Below are positions 1 to 9,271 of a DNA stretch of 64,000 bases, one piece after another; positions within the stretch are counted from its first letter, which is position 1, and each line of letters opens with the position of its first letter. Origin of the DNA: Nocardia sp. CC227C (GTDB lineage: Bacteria > Actinomycetota > Actinomycetes > Mycobacteriales > Mycobacteriaceae); assembly GCF_030767025.1 (NCBI RefSeq), contig NZ_JASITE010000004.1:62001-126000 (forward strand), given 5' to 3'. The notes beneath the pieces were generated by a model that had not been told where the DNA came from, searched no databases, and saw only the letters and a program-made list of their open reading frames with translations. The translations under genes and the position numbers were made by a program.

Positions 1-534
1 CCGGAGTCCCGGAGACCGGCGGCGAACCGGTGATAGTGGCCGCTGTGCTGACCGCTGCCCGGAAGAAGCGCGAGCGCGGCCCCGGACGGCTCGACCGGGC
101 GGTGGCGGTAGTGCAATCGACCCCGGCCCCCGACGAAATACGGCACCGCGCAATTCTCCCAGACCCCGCTCTCCACCGGTCCCCGCCGTCGAGGGGAACT
201 GGTGGCGGCGCCTGCGCGCACAATGCCGCCACAGATTCCCCCTCGACGGACGACGCGGAGTGCGACACGCCGACGTGGTGGATGGGGTTGCGAGGTTGCG
301 GGCGGGGCGGGAGCGGGGGTGGCGTGCGGCGGCGGGACGAGTCATGTTGTCGCGCAACAACGCCCGTCAGGGGTTGCCGACGGGGGCGGGAAGCGGGTGG
401 GGCCGGGGGTGAAGCGGGCCCCACCTCGTAACACACCGCTTCGCTTCCACTTACTACGCTGTTGCGCGACTCGGCACGCAACGGTGCGTGGACCGGGTGC
501 GGGTGTCGGCGAGGAAGGCACAGGAGGGCCGCGC
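1..534. other. 5' flank without a supportable gene
   Basis: Very GC-rich sequence. The frames open here show no recognisable domain, and I could not extend a gene in from either side. The nuclease-helicase frame is open back to 202, but its upstream part is compositionally odd and matches nothing I know. The only clear signal is the Shine-Dalgarno AGGAGG at 522-527 that serves the TTG start at 535. Confidence 0.5.
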
Positions 535-3500
535 TTGATTCTGTTCGGTGATCGTGTCGTGTGCAGCACCGGTGACCTGGTGGAGGCGGCGCTCTGCGAG
601 TTCGCGCTGCTGCGCGCGCTCGACGCCGAACTGGGGCTGGTGGGACCGGTGGAGTACCGCGCACCGGGTGTCCTGCCGCGCCCGGCGGACCCCGAGCGCG
701 AAAACCGTCTCGCGGACCTTCGCGACCGTCACGGCAGCGGCGTGGTGCGCATCCGCACCGAGATCACCCACCCGGCCCCGACAGCGCACGACCACCGGAT
801 GGGGTTCGAGGGCGGCGGGCTGGCGGCGCGGATGGCCGAGTTGGGGCTCCGCGATCCGGCGGGGACGGGTGCGGCGGGAACGGGTGCCGGGGCCGGGAGT
901 GCGGATCCGGCGCTGGTCGTCGCGGCGCTCGCCGTGGCGCACGAGGCCACCGTGGCGGCGCTGCGGGGAGACGCCGAGGTGATCGCGAGTCCGGTGTTGT
1001 TCGAAGGGGACTTCGCTGTCGGCTGCGATTTTCTGCTGCGGGACAGCGCACCCGAAACACACGACTATCTGACCGCCGGGGTCGCCAACCGCCGGACCCG
1101 GATCGGCACCCTGCTGGAGCATGCTGCCTTTGCGGATGCGTTGCAGCGCACCGGTTTCCGGCCCGCGCCGCATACCCGGATCTGGCTCGGCGGGCAGGCG
1201 GGCACGCACACCCTCGCCGATATCGCCGTCGTGTACCGGGCGCGCCGGGGTCGGCTGGCGCTGATCCTCGACGCCAAGTTGAACGAGCTGCTGCCGGTGC
1301 AGTGGGGTGATCGGCGGTTCCTCGCCTGCGGGCAATGCGTCACCTGCACGGCCGAACTGGAGGCGCGGCGCGATCTGCTGCTGGTGGCCGGGATGCGCCC
1401 GGCGGTGCGTGCGCAGTTGCGGGATGCGGGCATCACCACGGTGGATCGGCTCGCCGCGTCGGACGGCGCGGTGACCGGGGTGCCCGCGCCCACCTTCACG
1501 GCATTGCGCCGCCAGGCCGAACTCCAGTTGCACCGGGAGCATACGGGCCACCCGATCTACACCGTGCTGGATGCCGACGCGCTGGGCGGGCTGCCCGCGC
1601 CCACCGCCGGTGACCTGTTCGTCTCGGTCACCGCGCCGGAGGCGGGGACCGCCACCGACCTGCTGGTGACCATCGGTTCCGGGGAACCGGAGAACATCTT
1701 CCGCACCTTCGTGATCCACGACCGCTCCGACGAGCCCCGCGGGCCCTACCCGGCCGACGACGCCGCGGCCCTGCTGGATTTCCTCGCGGAATGGCAGTGG
1801 AATCATCCCGGACTGCGCATCCACCACTACCGCGGCGGCCTGCGACCGCTGCTGGCCGGACTCGCCGACCAGCACCCGGACGGCGAGGACATCGTCGCCG
1901 CCCTGCTGCCCCTCCTGCTCGACCTGTACCCCATCGTGCGGTCGGCGCTGCTGGTCGGCGAACGCTCCTACGGCCTGCACCACCTGCCACCGAACCTGTT
2001 CGGCCCCAACGACTTCGACGAACACCCCGAAACCGCCCCCGGCCCACCGGAACCCGATCACGGCCCCCCGGTCGGCAACGGCCACACCGCCGCCCGCCAT
2101 CGCGCGCACGCCGCGGTGGCCGTACTCGACCGCACCGTGCTCACCGAGGTCGGCACGACCCGCGTCCTGACCGACGCGTCCGTCGCCGACACGGCACCGG
2201 CGGACACGGCGGCGACCGACGCAGCGCACACGCTGGCCGCCCGTGCCGACGCAGCGCACACGGCGGCCGCCCACACCGACACAGCGCACACCGAGACCAC
2301 CCATGTCGACACCGGGCTCGTCGAAACGTCCCGTGTCGACGCGGTGCGGGGCGAAGCCGCCGATATGCGAGCCGCCGGGCGAGCGGATGCCGTACGGACC
2401 CTGGGTATCGGGAGCGCCCGTGCGGAGTTCGTCGATGCCGACCGGGCACGGGCTCACCCCGTGCGGGCCGGAGCCGTCGCGGCTCCCCCGGCCGCACACC
2501 CCGAGGCCGAGTTCGTGGCGGACGCCGCCACCGTCCCGGACGAGTCGGTGTGGGTCGAGGCGGAATTCGTCGATGGCGGGTTCGCGGGCGGAGCGCTCAC
2601 CGAATCCCTGCTGCCCGCGGCGGCACTGACCGAGTTGGAGCATGCCGCTCTCGCGCATCTCGATTCCGACTGCGCCGCGGCGGCGGATGGCGCGGGTGAC
2701 TGGGTTGCGGTGGCGCGGCTGCGGGACTGGCTGCTGGAGTTGGCCGAGGGGCACGCCGTTCATCCCAGGGGGCGTCCCGATGAGATGGTGGCCGAACCGG
2801 TGCCCGCGGCGGTGGAGGCCGCATTGCGCGAGTTCGCGGCCGGTCCGGTCCGCGACGATGCCGCGCGATCGGGTGGTGTGGCGGCCTACGACGCAGCCGC
2901 CGATCCGGCCCACCCCGACCGGAGCGCGGGCGGGCGGCGGACCGATGCCCGCCTGGCCGCCGCGCTGACCGCCGCCGCGCTGGGCTACCACCGCCGCGAG
3001 CGCCGACCGCTGCGCTGGGCGCACGCGGACCGCCTCGACCACCCCGTGGAGGAGTGGGCCGACACCCCGGGCGTGCTCATCGCCGACTGGGGCACCGTGG
3101 ACACCAACTGGCACAGCACCGGCCAGCACCCCATGCGCCGCTATCTCACCCTCACCGGACGGCTCGGCACCGGCCAGGCGCCCCCGCCGGGCACCCCGGT
3201 CGTCACCCTGTACGACCGTGCGACACCGGATATCCCGGCTCGCCCCGGCCGCCGCCCGTTGGCGCGGGCGACCGTGCTGGGCTGTGCGCTGGACGCCAAT
3301 TTCGACGATGTGGTGCGGGTGGTGGAACTGCTGCCCGCCGGCTGCGAACCCTTCGACGAGCTGCCCGCCGCCATCGCCCCGTGCCCACCGGCGCGGGAGG
3401 ACCGGCTCGAGGACGCCATCGAGGATGTGGCGAACGAACTGCTGGTGACCCTGCCCGAGGTGCCGCCGACGGCGACCTTCGACCTGCTGTGCCGCCGCCC

Positions 3501-4716
3501 GCCGCGCCTGCTGTCGGGCGGGACGCTGCCGGAGGTGTTCGGCGACCACGCCGCCGCCGTCACCGCGGCCGTGCTGGATCTCGCGGATTCCTATGTGGCG
3601 GTGCAGGGTCCGCCCGGCACCGGCAAGACCGACACCACCGCCCGCGCGGTGGAACGGCTGGTGACCCGGTACAAGTGGCGGGTCGGCGTGGTGGCGCGCT
3701 CCCACGTGGCGGTGGAGCATCTGCTGGACGCGGTGGTGCGGGTCGGGGTGCTGCCGGAACTGGTGGCCAAGGCGGACGCGCAGACGGTGGCCCCGGAGTG
3801 GCTGGGTATCGACGCCGACCGCTATGTGCGGTTCCTCGACAATGCCGTCAACGGCTGTGTGGTCGGCGGCCTGCCCGACGATTTCGCCGACACCGCACGG
3901 ATTCCGCGCGACAGCCTGGATCTGCTGGTGATCGCCGACGCCGGTCGATTCCCGCTGGCCGATGCGGTCGCGGTGGCGGTGAGCGCCAGAAACCTGCTGC
4001 TGGTGGGCGATCCCGCGCCGCGCGCCGGGCACGGCGCGCATCCGGAGCCGGTGGACGAGGCGGTGCTGGGCTGGCTGATCGGCCCGCACCGCACGCTGCC
4101 CACCGAGTACGGCTACTTCCTGGACCGCACCTGGCGCATGCATCCGCGCATGTGCGGCCCGGTGTCGCGGCTGCGCTACGACAATCGGTTGCGCACCAAC
4201 GAAACCGTCACGCTGGCACGGGAACTCGACGGCGTCGCGCCCGGCATCCGGACCGTGACGGTCGAGCACCACGGCAATGCCACCGAATCCGCCGAGGAGG
4301 CCCGGGAAATCGTGCGCCAGGTGCGCACCCTGCTCGGATTGCCCTGGCATACCGGAGCTGTGACGCGCCGCCTGCATCCGCACGACATCCTGGTGGTCGC
4401 GCCGTATCACGCGCAGGTGGCGCGGATTCGAACCTCGTTGTCCCGCGCCCGGATCGAGGATGTGCTCGTCGGCACCCCCGATCACTTCCAGGGCCGCGAG
4501 GCCGCGGTGGTGCTGGTCTCCATGACGACCTCTGCCCCCAAGGACGCCCCGTACGGGGTCGCGCCGCTGCTCTCCCGGCACTGGCTGACCAGCGCCATCT
4601 CCCGCGCCATGTGGGCGGCGGTCATCGTGCGCTCACCGCTGCTGGCGGAGTATCTGCCCACGGGCACAGCGGAACTGTCGGATCTGGCGGCGTTCCTGCA
4701 ACTGGATCGGGTCTAG
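535..4716 (+). CDS. RecB/TM0106-type nuclease fused to superfamily-1 helicase
   Basis: 1393 aa from TTG at 535, chosen because AGGAGG ends 7 bases upstream; the frame stays open upstream to 202 without recognisable sequence. The N-terminal third looks like a PD-(D/E)XK nuclease: Asp229 and Asp246-Ala-Lys248 form the core, followed by a Cys trio (C265, C268, C271) typical of TM0106/Cas4-like proteins. A low-complexity linker at about 540-640 holds decapeptide repeats. The SF1 helicase part has Walker A GPPGTGKT (1025-1032), TWRMHP (about 1199-1204), GTPDHFQGRE (1313-1322) and SAISRA (1353-1358). Walker B reads VIADAG instead of the usual VIDEAG, and motif III is GDPAPRAG instead of GDPQQLP, so the motor may be impaired. 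Probable role is DNA repair or RNA/DNA processing. It resembles Rv1251c of M. tuberculosis, recalled rather than searched. Confidence 0.85.
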   Translation: MILFGDRVVCSTGDLVEAALCEFALLRALDAELGLVGPVEYRAPGVLPRPADPERENRLADLRDRHGSGVVRIRTEITHPAPTAHDHRMGFEGGGLAARMAELGLRDPAGTGAAGTGAGAGSADPALVVAALAVAHEATVAALRGDAEVIASPVLFEGDFAVGCDFLLRDSAPETHDYLTAGVANRRTRIGTLLEHAAFADALQRTGFRPAPHTRIWLGGQAGTHTLADIAVVYRARRGRLALILDAKLNELLPVQWGDRRFLACGQCVTCTAELEARRDLLLVAGMRPAVRAQLRDAGITTVDRLAASDGAVTGVPAPTFTALRRQAELQLHREHTGHPIYTVLDADALGGLPAPTAGDLFVSVTAPEAGTATDLLVTIGSGEPENIFRTFVIHDRSDEPRGPYPADDAAALLDFLAEWQWNHPGLRIHHYRGGLRPLLAGLADQHPDGEDIVAALLPLLLDLYPIVRSALLVGERSYGLHHLPPNLFGPNDFDEHPETAPGPPEPDHGPPVGNGHTAARHRAHAAVAVLDRTVLTEVGTTRVLTDASVADTAPADTAATDAAHTLAARADAAHTAAAHTDTAHTETTHVDTGLVETSRVDAVRGEAADMRAAGRADAVRTLGIGSARAEFVDADRARAHPVRAGAVAAPPAAHPEAEFVADAATVPDESVWVEAEFVDGGFAGGALTESLLPAAALTELEHAALAHLDSDCAAAADGAGDWVAVARLRDWLLELAEGHAVHPRGRPDEMVAEPVPAAVEAALREFAAGPVRDDAARSGGVAAYDAAADPAHPDRSAGGRRTDARLAAALTAAALGYHRRERRPLRWAHADRLDHPVEEWADTPGVLIADWGTVDTNWHSTGQHPMRRYLTLTGRLGTGQAPPPGTPVVTLYDRATPDIPARPGRRPLARATVLGCALDANFDDVVRVVELLPAGCEPFDELPAAIAPCPPAREDRLEDAIEDVANELLVTLPEVPPTATFDLLCRRPPRLLSGGTLPEVFGDHAAAVTAAVLDLADSYVAVQGPPGTGKTDTTARAVERLVTRYKWRVGVVARSHVAVEHLLDAVVRVGVLPELVAKADAQTVAPEWLGIDADRYVRFLDNAVNGCVVGGLPDDFADTARIPRDSLDLLVIADAGRFPLADAVAVAVSARNLLLVGDPAPRAGHGAHPEPVDEAVLGWLIGPHRTLPTEYGYFLDRTWRMHPRMCGPVSRLRYDNRLRTNETVTLARELDGVAPGIRTVTVEHHGNATESAEEAREIVRQVRTLLGLPWHTGAVTRRLHPHDILVVAPYHAQVARIRTSLSRARIEDVLVGTPDHFQGREAAVVLVSMTTSAPKDAPYGVAPLLSRHWLTSAISRAMWAAVIVRSPLLAEYLPTGTAELSDLAAFLQLDRV
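2215..2310 (+). repeat. 30-bp in-frame tandem repeat in the helicase linker
   Basis: Three units of 30 bp start at 2215, 2245 and 2275, with a decaying fourth at 2305. Each encodes a decapeptide of the form (T/A)D(A/T)AHTxxx(H/R), for example ADAAHTAAAH. The repeat lies in the Ala/Thr/His/Asp-rich linker between nuclease and helicase parts, so copy-number change would preserve the frame. Confidence 0.75.
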
Positions 4717-5897
4717 CCGAAGCACTTCCCCTCACCGCGATAGGTGGGCACGGTGGTGCGAATGCCGTTCTCCACCAAGTGCACTTCGGTGAATCGCTCG
4801 CACAGTTCACCGGCCTTGGCGTGGCGGAACCACACGCGATCGCCGATGCGGAGTCCGCCCGCTCCGGTGAGCGGGGTCTGCACCTCGCCCGCCCCCTCGG
4901 TGCCGATCAGCTTCAATCCCAAGGGCCACACCGGCTTCGGCACCCGCGACGCACCCGCCGGGCCGGAGGCGATGAAACCACCGGAGAAGACGGTGGCGAT
5001 GCCCGGGGCCGGGCGGCGCAGCACCGGCAGGGCGAAGTGCATGGCCGGACGCCGGGCCAGGTTGCGGTAGCCGTCGAAGAGGGTGGGCAGGTACAGCCCG
5101 GATCCGGCGGTCACCTCGGTGACGTCCGGGTCGGCGATGCTCACCTCGATGGAGCCGGTGCCGCCGCTGTTGACGATCTCCAGTTCACCGACCTCGGAGC
5201 GCACCGCCTCCAGCACCTTGCGGCGACGGCGCAGGATTTCCGCCGCGGATGCCTTCTTCACCAGGCGCACAGCGGGATTGGTATCGGGCAGGCCCGCGAT
5301 CTGCGCCTCGTAGGTCATGACGCCGACCATCTGGAAGCCGCGCCGGACGGCCGCGGCGGCCAGCGCGGCGGCCTGTTCCGGGGTGCGGACGGGCGAGCGG
5401 CGCACTCCCAGGTGCAGCGGCCCGATCCGCAGGGAGGCGTCCACGTCGAGGCAGACGCGCGGGTGCACGTGTTCGGCGCCGACGGCGGCGCGGATGAAGT
5501 CCAGTTGATCGACGTCGTCGACCATGAGGGTGATGGCCGCGCGCAGCGTGTCGTCGGCGGCAAGTTCGGCCAGGGCGGCGCGGTCGGCGGTGGGATAGCC
5601 GAGCAGGATGTCGCGTGCTCCCTCGCGGACCAGCCAGATCGCCTCGCGCAGGGAGTAGCCCATGATGCCGGCGAAACCGCCGTCGACGGTGAGGTCCTTG
5701 CCGAGTACTTCCTCCAGCACGGCCCGGCACCGCACCGATTTGCTCGCCACCCGGATCGGCACGCCGTTCGCCCGGCGTACCAGGTCGGCCGCATTGGCCC
5801 GCAGGGCGGCGAGGTCGACGGCGGCCAGCGGCGGATCCAGATCGACGGTGGCCGCGTGCAGCCCGCTGATCAGCGACGAATCGGTCACATAAGCCAC
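4713..5897 (-). CDS. PLP-dependent amino acid deaminase/aldolase, alanine-racemase-fold
   Basis: 394 aa with a GTG start. The N-terminal alanine-racemase barrel carries the likely PLP Lys53 in VASKS, and the C-terminal beta domain resembles D-threonine aldolase / D-serine deaminase (fold type III). Expected chemistry is PLP-dependent cleavage or deamination of a beta-hydroxy D-amino acid in the cytosol; the true substrate cannot be told from sequence. Length and order fit the family. It converges on the nuclease-helicase gene so tightly that both TAG stops lie in one CTAG palindrome at 4713-4716. No co-directional partner is adjacent. Confidence 0.8.
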   Translation of the reverse strand: MAYVTDSSLISGLHAATVDLDPPLAAVDLAALRANAADLVRRANGVPIRVASKSVRCRAVLEEVLGKDLTVDGGFAGIMGYSLREAIWLVREGARDILLGYPTADRAALAELAADDTLRAAITLMVDDVDQLDFIRAAVGAEHVHPRVCLDVDASLRIGPLHLGVRRSPVRTPEQAAALAAAAVRRGFQMVGVMTYEAQIAGLPDTNPAVRLVKKASAAEILRRRRKVLEAVRSEVGELEIVNSGGTGSIEVSIADPDVTEVTAGSGLYLPTLFDGYRNLARRPAMHFALPVLRRPAPGIATVFSGGFIASGPAGASRVPKPVWPLGLKLIGTEGAGEVQTPLTGAGGLRIGDRVWFRHAKAGELCERFTEVHLVENGIRTTVPTYRGEGKCFG

Positions 5898-6017
5898 TCA
5901 ACCACGAAACTGGTCATCCGTCCAGCATTCCGGCCGTGCGCTATCCCTCCGCTTCGGGATCATCCCGACCGATGCGCGCCCGCTGCCACCGGGCGCACCG
6001 CCGTGCGGAGTACCGGC

Positions 6018-6455
6018 TCAGCCGCGATCGAGCGCCTTGGTCGACAGACTCGAGACCAGGTCGTCGAGGACGACCAGGGCGGTTTCGTCATCGCAGTCGG
6101 CCAGCCAGCGCAGCACGATGCCCTGCATGACCGCCACCAGGTAGGCGGCGATGGCCTCCACCGGCTCCAGCCATTCGGTGTCCGAGCGCTCGGCGCACAG
6201 ATGCAGGAAGGACACCACATCGGCATCCATCTGCCGGTACATGGCCGACGCCACCGGATCCGGGGTGCAGACCGACTGGTTCTCCCAGCGGCGGCGCAGG
6301 ACGGCCAGGGTGGATTCGTACGCCTCGATCTGCCGCTCCGGCGTGGCCTTGATAATCGGCCACAGCGCGCTGATCCCGGCGTGCAGCAGTACGCGCAGCG
6401 CCCGGGTACCGGTGAAATCGAGTGAGGCGGCGGCCTTCTCGATCGACTCGGTCAT
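6018..6455 (-). pseudogene. TetR-family ligand domain without DNA-binding domain
   Basis: 145 aa from ATG 6455; the frame opens further up, to 6536, but with meaningless sequence. The protein reads like the C-terminal helical domain of a TetR/AcrR regulator (LRVLLHAGISALWPII, then AIAAYLVAVMQGIVLRWLAD). The roughly 50-residue helix-turn-helix that should precede it is absent in all minus-strand frames upstream, where the DNA becomes A+T-richer and non-coding. The simplest reading is a 5'-truncated regulator gene. A stand-alone ligand-binding protein is possible but less likely. Confidence 0.6.
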
Positions 6456-6536
6456 GGCGGGCCGCACTCCGATATGAATTGTTTTTCCAGCGCTCAACGA
6501 CGACTCCCTCAGCGAAAGAACTCGCGCACCTCGCAC

Positions 6537-6923
6537 TGCGCGGCTCGCTCAGCAGGTTGCGGATCGACACTGATCCCCCGAGGCTTCTACCCCGGACGCA
6601 ACCGCTCAACAGGTACCGATGGTAAAGGTTTTTCTGGGTGCTCGATCAGCTTTGATAGCCATTTTCGTACCTGAAGACTGTTTTGTTACCTAATCGGAAC
6701 AGTGGTGCGATCGAACAGGAATGTTCGGCATTAGGCTGGCGACCTGGTAAACGCCGACTTAGTCGACCGAACGGTATTTTATGGATGCGATTCCGGACAA
6801 TGCCACATACTGTGCCATATGACACAGGTGTAAGCCGTAAAGCCCCCTGGTCGTAGCACGAATTCGTCCCATCGATCCGACATCGACACCCACGGTATAC
6901 CGCCGTACCGATAGCCTGGTCCG
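6537..6923. other. A+T-richer intergenic region with Crp-like palindrome
   Basis: No coding frame is convincing. The stretch is visibly richer in A and T than its surroundings. An 18-bp near-palindrome at 6810-6827, reading CTGTG-N8-CACAG around CATATG, resembles the GTG-N8-CAC class of Crp-family sites. It lies about 97 bp upstream of the phosphatase start. The hexamer TAGCCT at 6912-6917 is six bases before the GTG at 6924 and is the likely -10 box of a leaderless phosphatase transcript. Confidence 0.4.
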
Positions 6924-7658
6924 GTGACTTCAGCGGGCTCCGATCAGTTCCTCATCCCCGGCACCTTCAACTACCGCGACGTCGCGGGCGCACGCACCGG
7001 TGGCGGCGCGAAGGTCCGCTCGGGAATCCTCATGCGGTCGGCCGAGCTCAGCCGCCTCGACGGCGACGGCCACGCCACCCTGCTCGAACTCGGCATCACC
7101 GACGTGCACGATCTGCGCGGCCACGCCGAGATCGACTACCTCGGCCACGACTCGCTGCCCGAGGGCATCCGGCTCAACGTCACCCCGTTCGATCCGCGCA
7201 TGGGCGAAGCGCCGCCGCACGAGGCCCGCCGCCACAGCACCGCGTCCGCGCACATGCTCGAGGTCTACCGCCGCTTCCCCGCCCTGCCCGAGGCGCACAC
7301 CGCCATCGCCACCATCGCCGACTCGATCCTCAACGGCACCGCGCTGGTGCACTGCGCGGCGGGCAAGGACCGCACCGGCTGGGCCGTCGCCACCGTGCTC
7401 CGCGCCGTCGACGTCACCGAGGACGACATCTTCGCCGACTACCTGCGCAGCAATGACGCCGTCCCCACCCTGCGGGCGCTCATCGCCTCCGGCAGCAATG
7501 AGGAACTCTCCGACGACCTGCTCGGCGTGCGCGCCGACTACCTCGCCGCGGGCACCGCATCCATGGTGGACATGTACGGCGGCATCGACGGCTATCTCGC
7601 CGAGATCGGCATCACCCCCGACCGCCGCGAGGCACTGCGCGCCCGCCTACTGGAATGA
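6924..7658 (+). CDS. tyrosine/phosphoinositide phosphatase, PtpB-like
   Basis: 244 aa from GTG. The P-loop HCAAGKDRTGW contains catalytic Cys144 and Arg150, matching the CX5R signature of the MptpB/LipA-like branch (the lysine in the loop is typical of it). The N-terminal LIPGTFNYRDVAG is also characteristic of this family. These enzymes dephosphorylate phosphotyrosine, sometimes phosphoserine/threonine or phosphoinositides; mycobacterial PtpB is secreted. No signal peptide is visible. TAGCCT six bases upstream suggests leaderless expression. It ends two bases before the convergent tRNA gene. Confidence 0.88.
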   Translation: MTSAGSDQFLIPGTFNYRDVAGARTGGGAKVRSGILMRSAELSRLDGDGHATLLELGITDVHDLRGHAEIDYLGHDSLPEGIRLNVTPFDPRMGEAPPHEARRHSTASAHMLEVYRRFPALPEAHTAIATIADSILNGTALVHCAAGKDRTGWAVATVLRAVDVTEDDIFADYLRSNDAVPTLRALIASGSNEELSDDLLGVRADYLAAGTASMVDMYGGIDGYLAEIGITPDRREALRARLLE

Positions 7659-7660
7659 GC

Positions 7661-7731
7661 TCGCCCGCCAGGACTCGAACCTGGACACCGGGAACCAAAA
7701 TCTCGGGTGCTGCCGATTACACCACGGGCGA
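7661..7731 (-). tRNA. tRNA-Gln (anticodon UUG)
   Basis: On the minus strand a 71-nt cloverleaf can be drawn. Acceptor arms TCGCCCG/CGGGCGA pair over 7 bp; the T arm CCAGG-TTCGAGT-CCTGG is perfect; the D arm contains TAATCGGCAGCA. The seven-base anticodon loop TTTTGGT gives anticodon TTG at 7698-7696. The anticodon stem has one A-C mismatch. CCA is not encoded. Confidence 0.92.
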
Positions 7732-7816
7732 AAGCTGGTGCGGGAAGTCGATCTTCGCCGATCCGAGCGGTCCCGGACAATCGAATTTACGGCGGCGGGC
7801 GAGTGGGGTACGTCGC

Positions 7817-9061
7817 CTATCGGTCGGCACGGCGGACCAAGCCGTCCGGGTCGATGCTGACCTGGTTGCCGGTGTGGAACCAGGTTCCGGTGAAACGGGA
7901 TTCGGTGGTCTGCGGATCGTTCCAGTAGCGGCGGGTGACATTCGGGCCGCGGCAGAGGAGTTCGCCGCGGCCGGTGTCGGCGCGCGGACCCCAGAGCGCG
8001 AGTTCGGTTCCGCCGAAGGCGAATCCGAGCGCATCGCGGGTGGCGGTGTCGTCGCGGGCCAGGCCGATGCCGCTGGTCTCCGTCGCACCCCACACCGACC
8101 ACTGACGGGCCTCGGGGAAGATCTCGCGCAGCGCGTCGGCGACCGTGTCGGCGGTCCCGGGTTCGGCGGCGGCGAGTTCGGCGCGATGGCCCGCGCTGCA
8201 CACCCTCCCGACCCGGTCCAGGCGCAGCCCCGTCAGTTCGGGCACCAGCCCCGCGAACACCCGCGGCGTGGCCGAGACCATGTCGATGCGTTCGGTCACC
8301 AGCGCTTCCGCGACCGCCTCCGGGTCGGGGGCCAGCACCACGGTGCCGCCCACCGCGAAGGTCGGCAACAGCTGATCCACGCAGCCGCTGGCATGGGACA
8401 GCGGCAGCAGCAACAGATTTCGCAGCCCATCGGTGGGCAGATCCAGCGCCCCGACCACGGAGCGAATGGCCGAGAGCAGATTCTCGTTGGTCAGCTCCAC
8501 CCCCTTGGGGTCCGCGCCGTGGGCGGCGCTGGTGTAGCAGAGCAGGGCCAATTCGGTCAGGGAAGCGCCGTCGTCGATGAAGGCCGCGGCGTCGGGCAGC
8601 GCCTCCCGGAATCCGGCAGCGCTGCCGCCGCCGTCCAGGATGTAATCCGCGCAGCTGTCGTGGATCACCCGCTCCGCCAGCGCATCCGGAAGACCCTCGT
8701 GCACCAGCACCGGCACCGCGCCGGAGAGCAGCGCCCCCAGGAACGCCTGCACCCAGCGCACCCCGACCGGCATGCGCACCGCCACCCGGTCGCCGTAGCC
8801 GATACCGTGCTCCTGCAACCCGCCCGCAATGCGGGAGGCCGAATACCAGAGTTCGCGGTAGGTGAGGCGGGGGCCGCCGATCTCGACCACCGCCTCCCGT
8901 GCCGCGAAGGAATGCACCTGGATGTCCAGCAGCTCGGTGAGCGCCGGGTTCAGATTGCCGTACCGCAGCACGCCGTCGGCACCGCGCGCGAGAGGGTTGC
9001 CGCTCCAGGCTTTTCGCGATTCGCACGACGCCTGGGGATATTCGACCAGTAACTGCGACAT
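7817..9061 (-). CDS. AMP-binding (ANL) protein lacking the C-terminal domain
   Basis: 414 aa from ATG 9061, set by GGAGG six bases upstream; a -10-like TATAGT sits at 9106-9101. It matches the N-terminal domain of acyl-CoA synthetases, but the phosphate-binding loop is degenerate (YTSAAHGADPKGV at about 176-188 instead of YTSGTTGxPKGV). The usual TGD reads TGN. The protein stops at GLVRRADR, just where the mobile C-terminal domain with the catalytic lysine should begin (about 110 residues missing). It is therefore probably not a normal ligase: either a truncated gene or an adenylation-domain-only protein. The stop lies 85 bp from tRNA-Gln. Confidence 0.75.
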   Translation of the reverse strand: MSQLLVEYPQASCESRKAWSGNPLARGADGVLRYGNLNPALTELLDIQVHSFAAREAVVEIGGPRLTYRELWYSASRIAGGLQEHGIGYGDRVAVRMPVGVRWVQAFLGALLSGAVPVLVHEGLPDALAERVIHDSCADYILDGGGSAAGFREALPDAAAFIDDGASLTELALLCYTSAAHGADPKGVELTNENLLSAIRSVVGALDLPTDGLRNLLLLPLSHASGCVDQLLPTFAVGGTVVLAPDPEAVAEALVTERIDMVSATPRVFAGLVPELTGLRLDRVGRVCSAGHRAELAAAEPGTADTVADALREIFPEARQWSVWGATETSGIGLARDDTATRDALGFAFGGTELALWGPRADTGRGELLCRGPNVTRRYWNDPQTTESRFTGTWFHTGNQVSIDPDGLVRRADR

Positions 9062-9271
9062 CCGTTCCTCCGAGTGCCTTCGAGCCATCAGGCACCAGTG
9101 ACTATATGATGCACGTCACACACTGTGCTGGATTTCTGCTGGGTTCGATGGCCGCTGTGTTCGATCTGCCCTGCGCCCGCTCCGGGCGGATTCACGGCGC
9201 TGGAGGTCCCGGGTCTTCGGCGTGGGAGTGTGGCTTCGGCTCGGCTGACCGATGGTGGCCGCCGCGCCGGG

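Noticed and set aside
454..4581. A 1375-aa minus-strand open frame
   Set aside because: It is the antisense of the nuclease-helicase; its residues are Gln/His/Arg/Gly-rich filler with no domain, an effect of high GC.
3054..6425. A 1123-aa plus-strand frame running through the helicase and PLP-enzyme genes
   Set aside because: It crosses two well-supported genes and contains no recognisable domain.
9062..9271. Small frames between the AMP-binding and enoyl-CoA hydratase genes
   Set aside because: No start signals or protein-like sequence; only a promoter (TATAGT at 9106-9101) can be seen.
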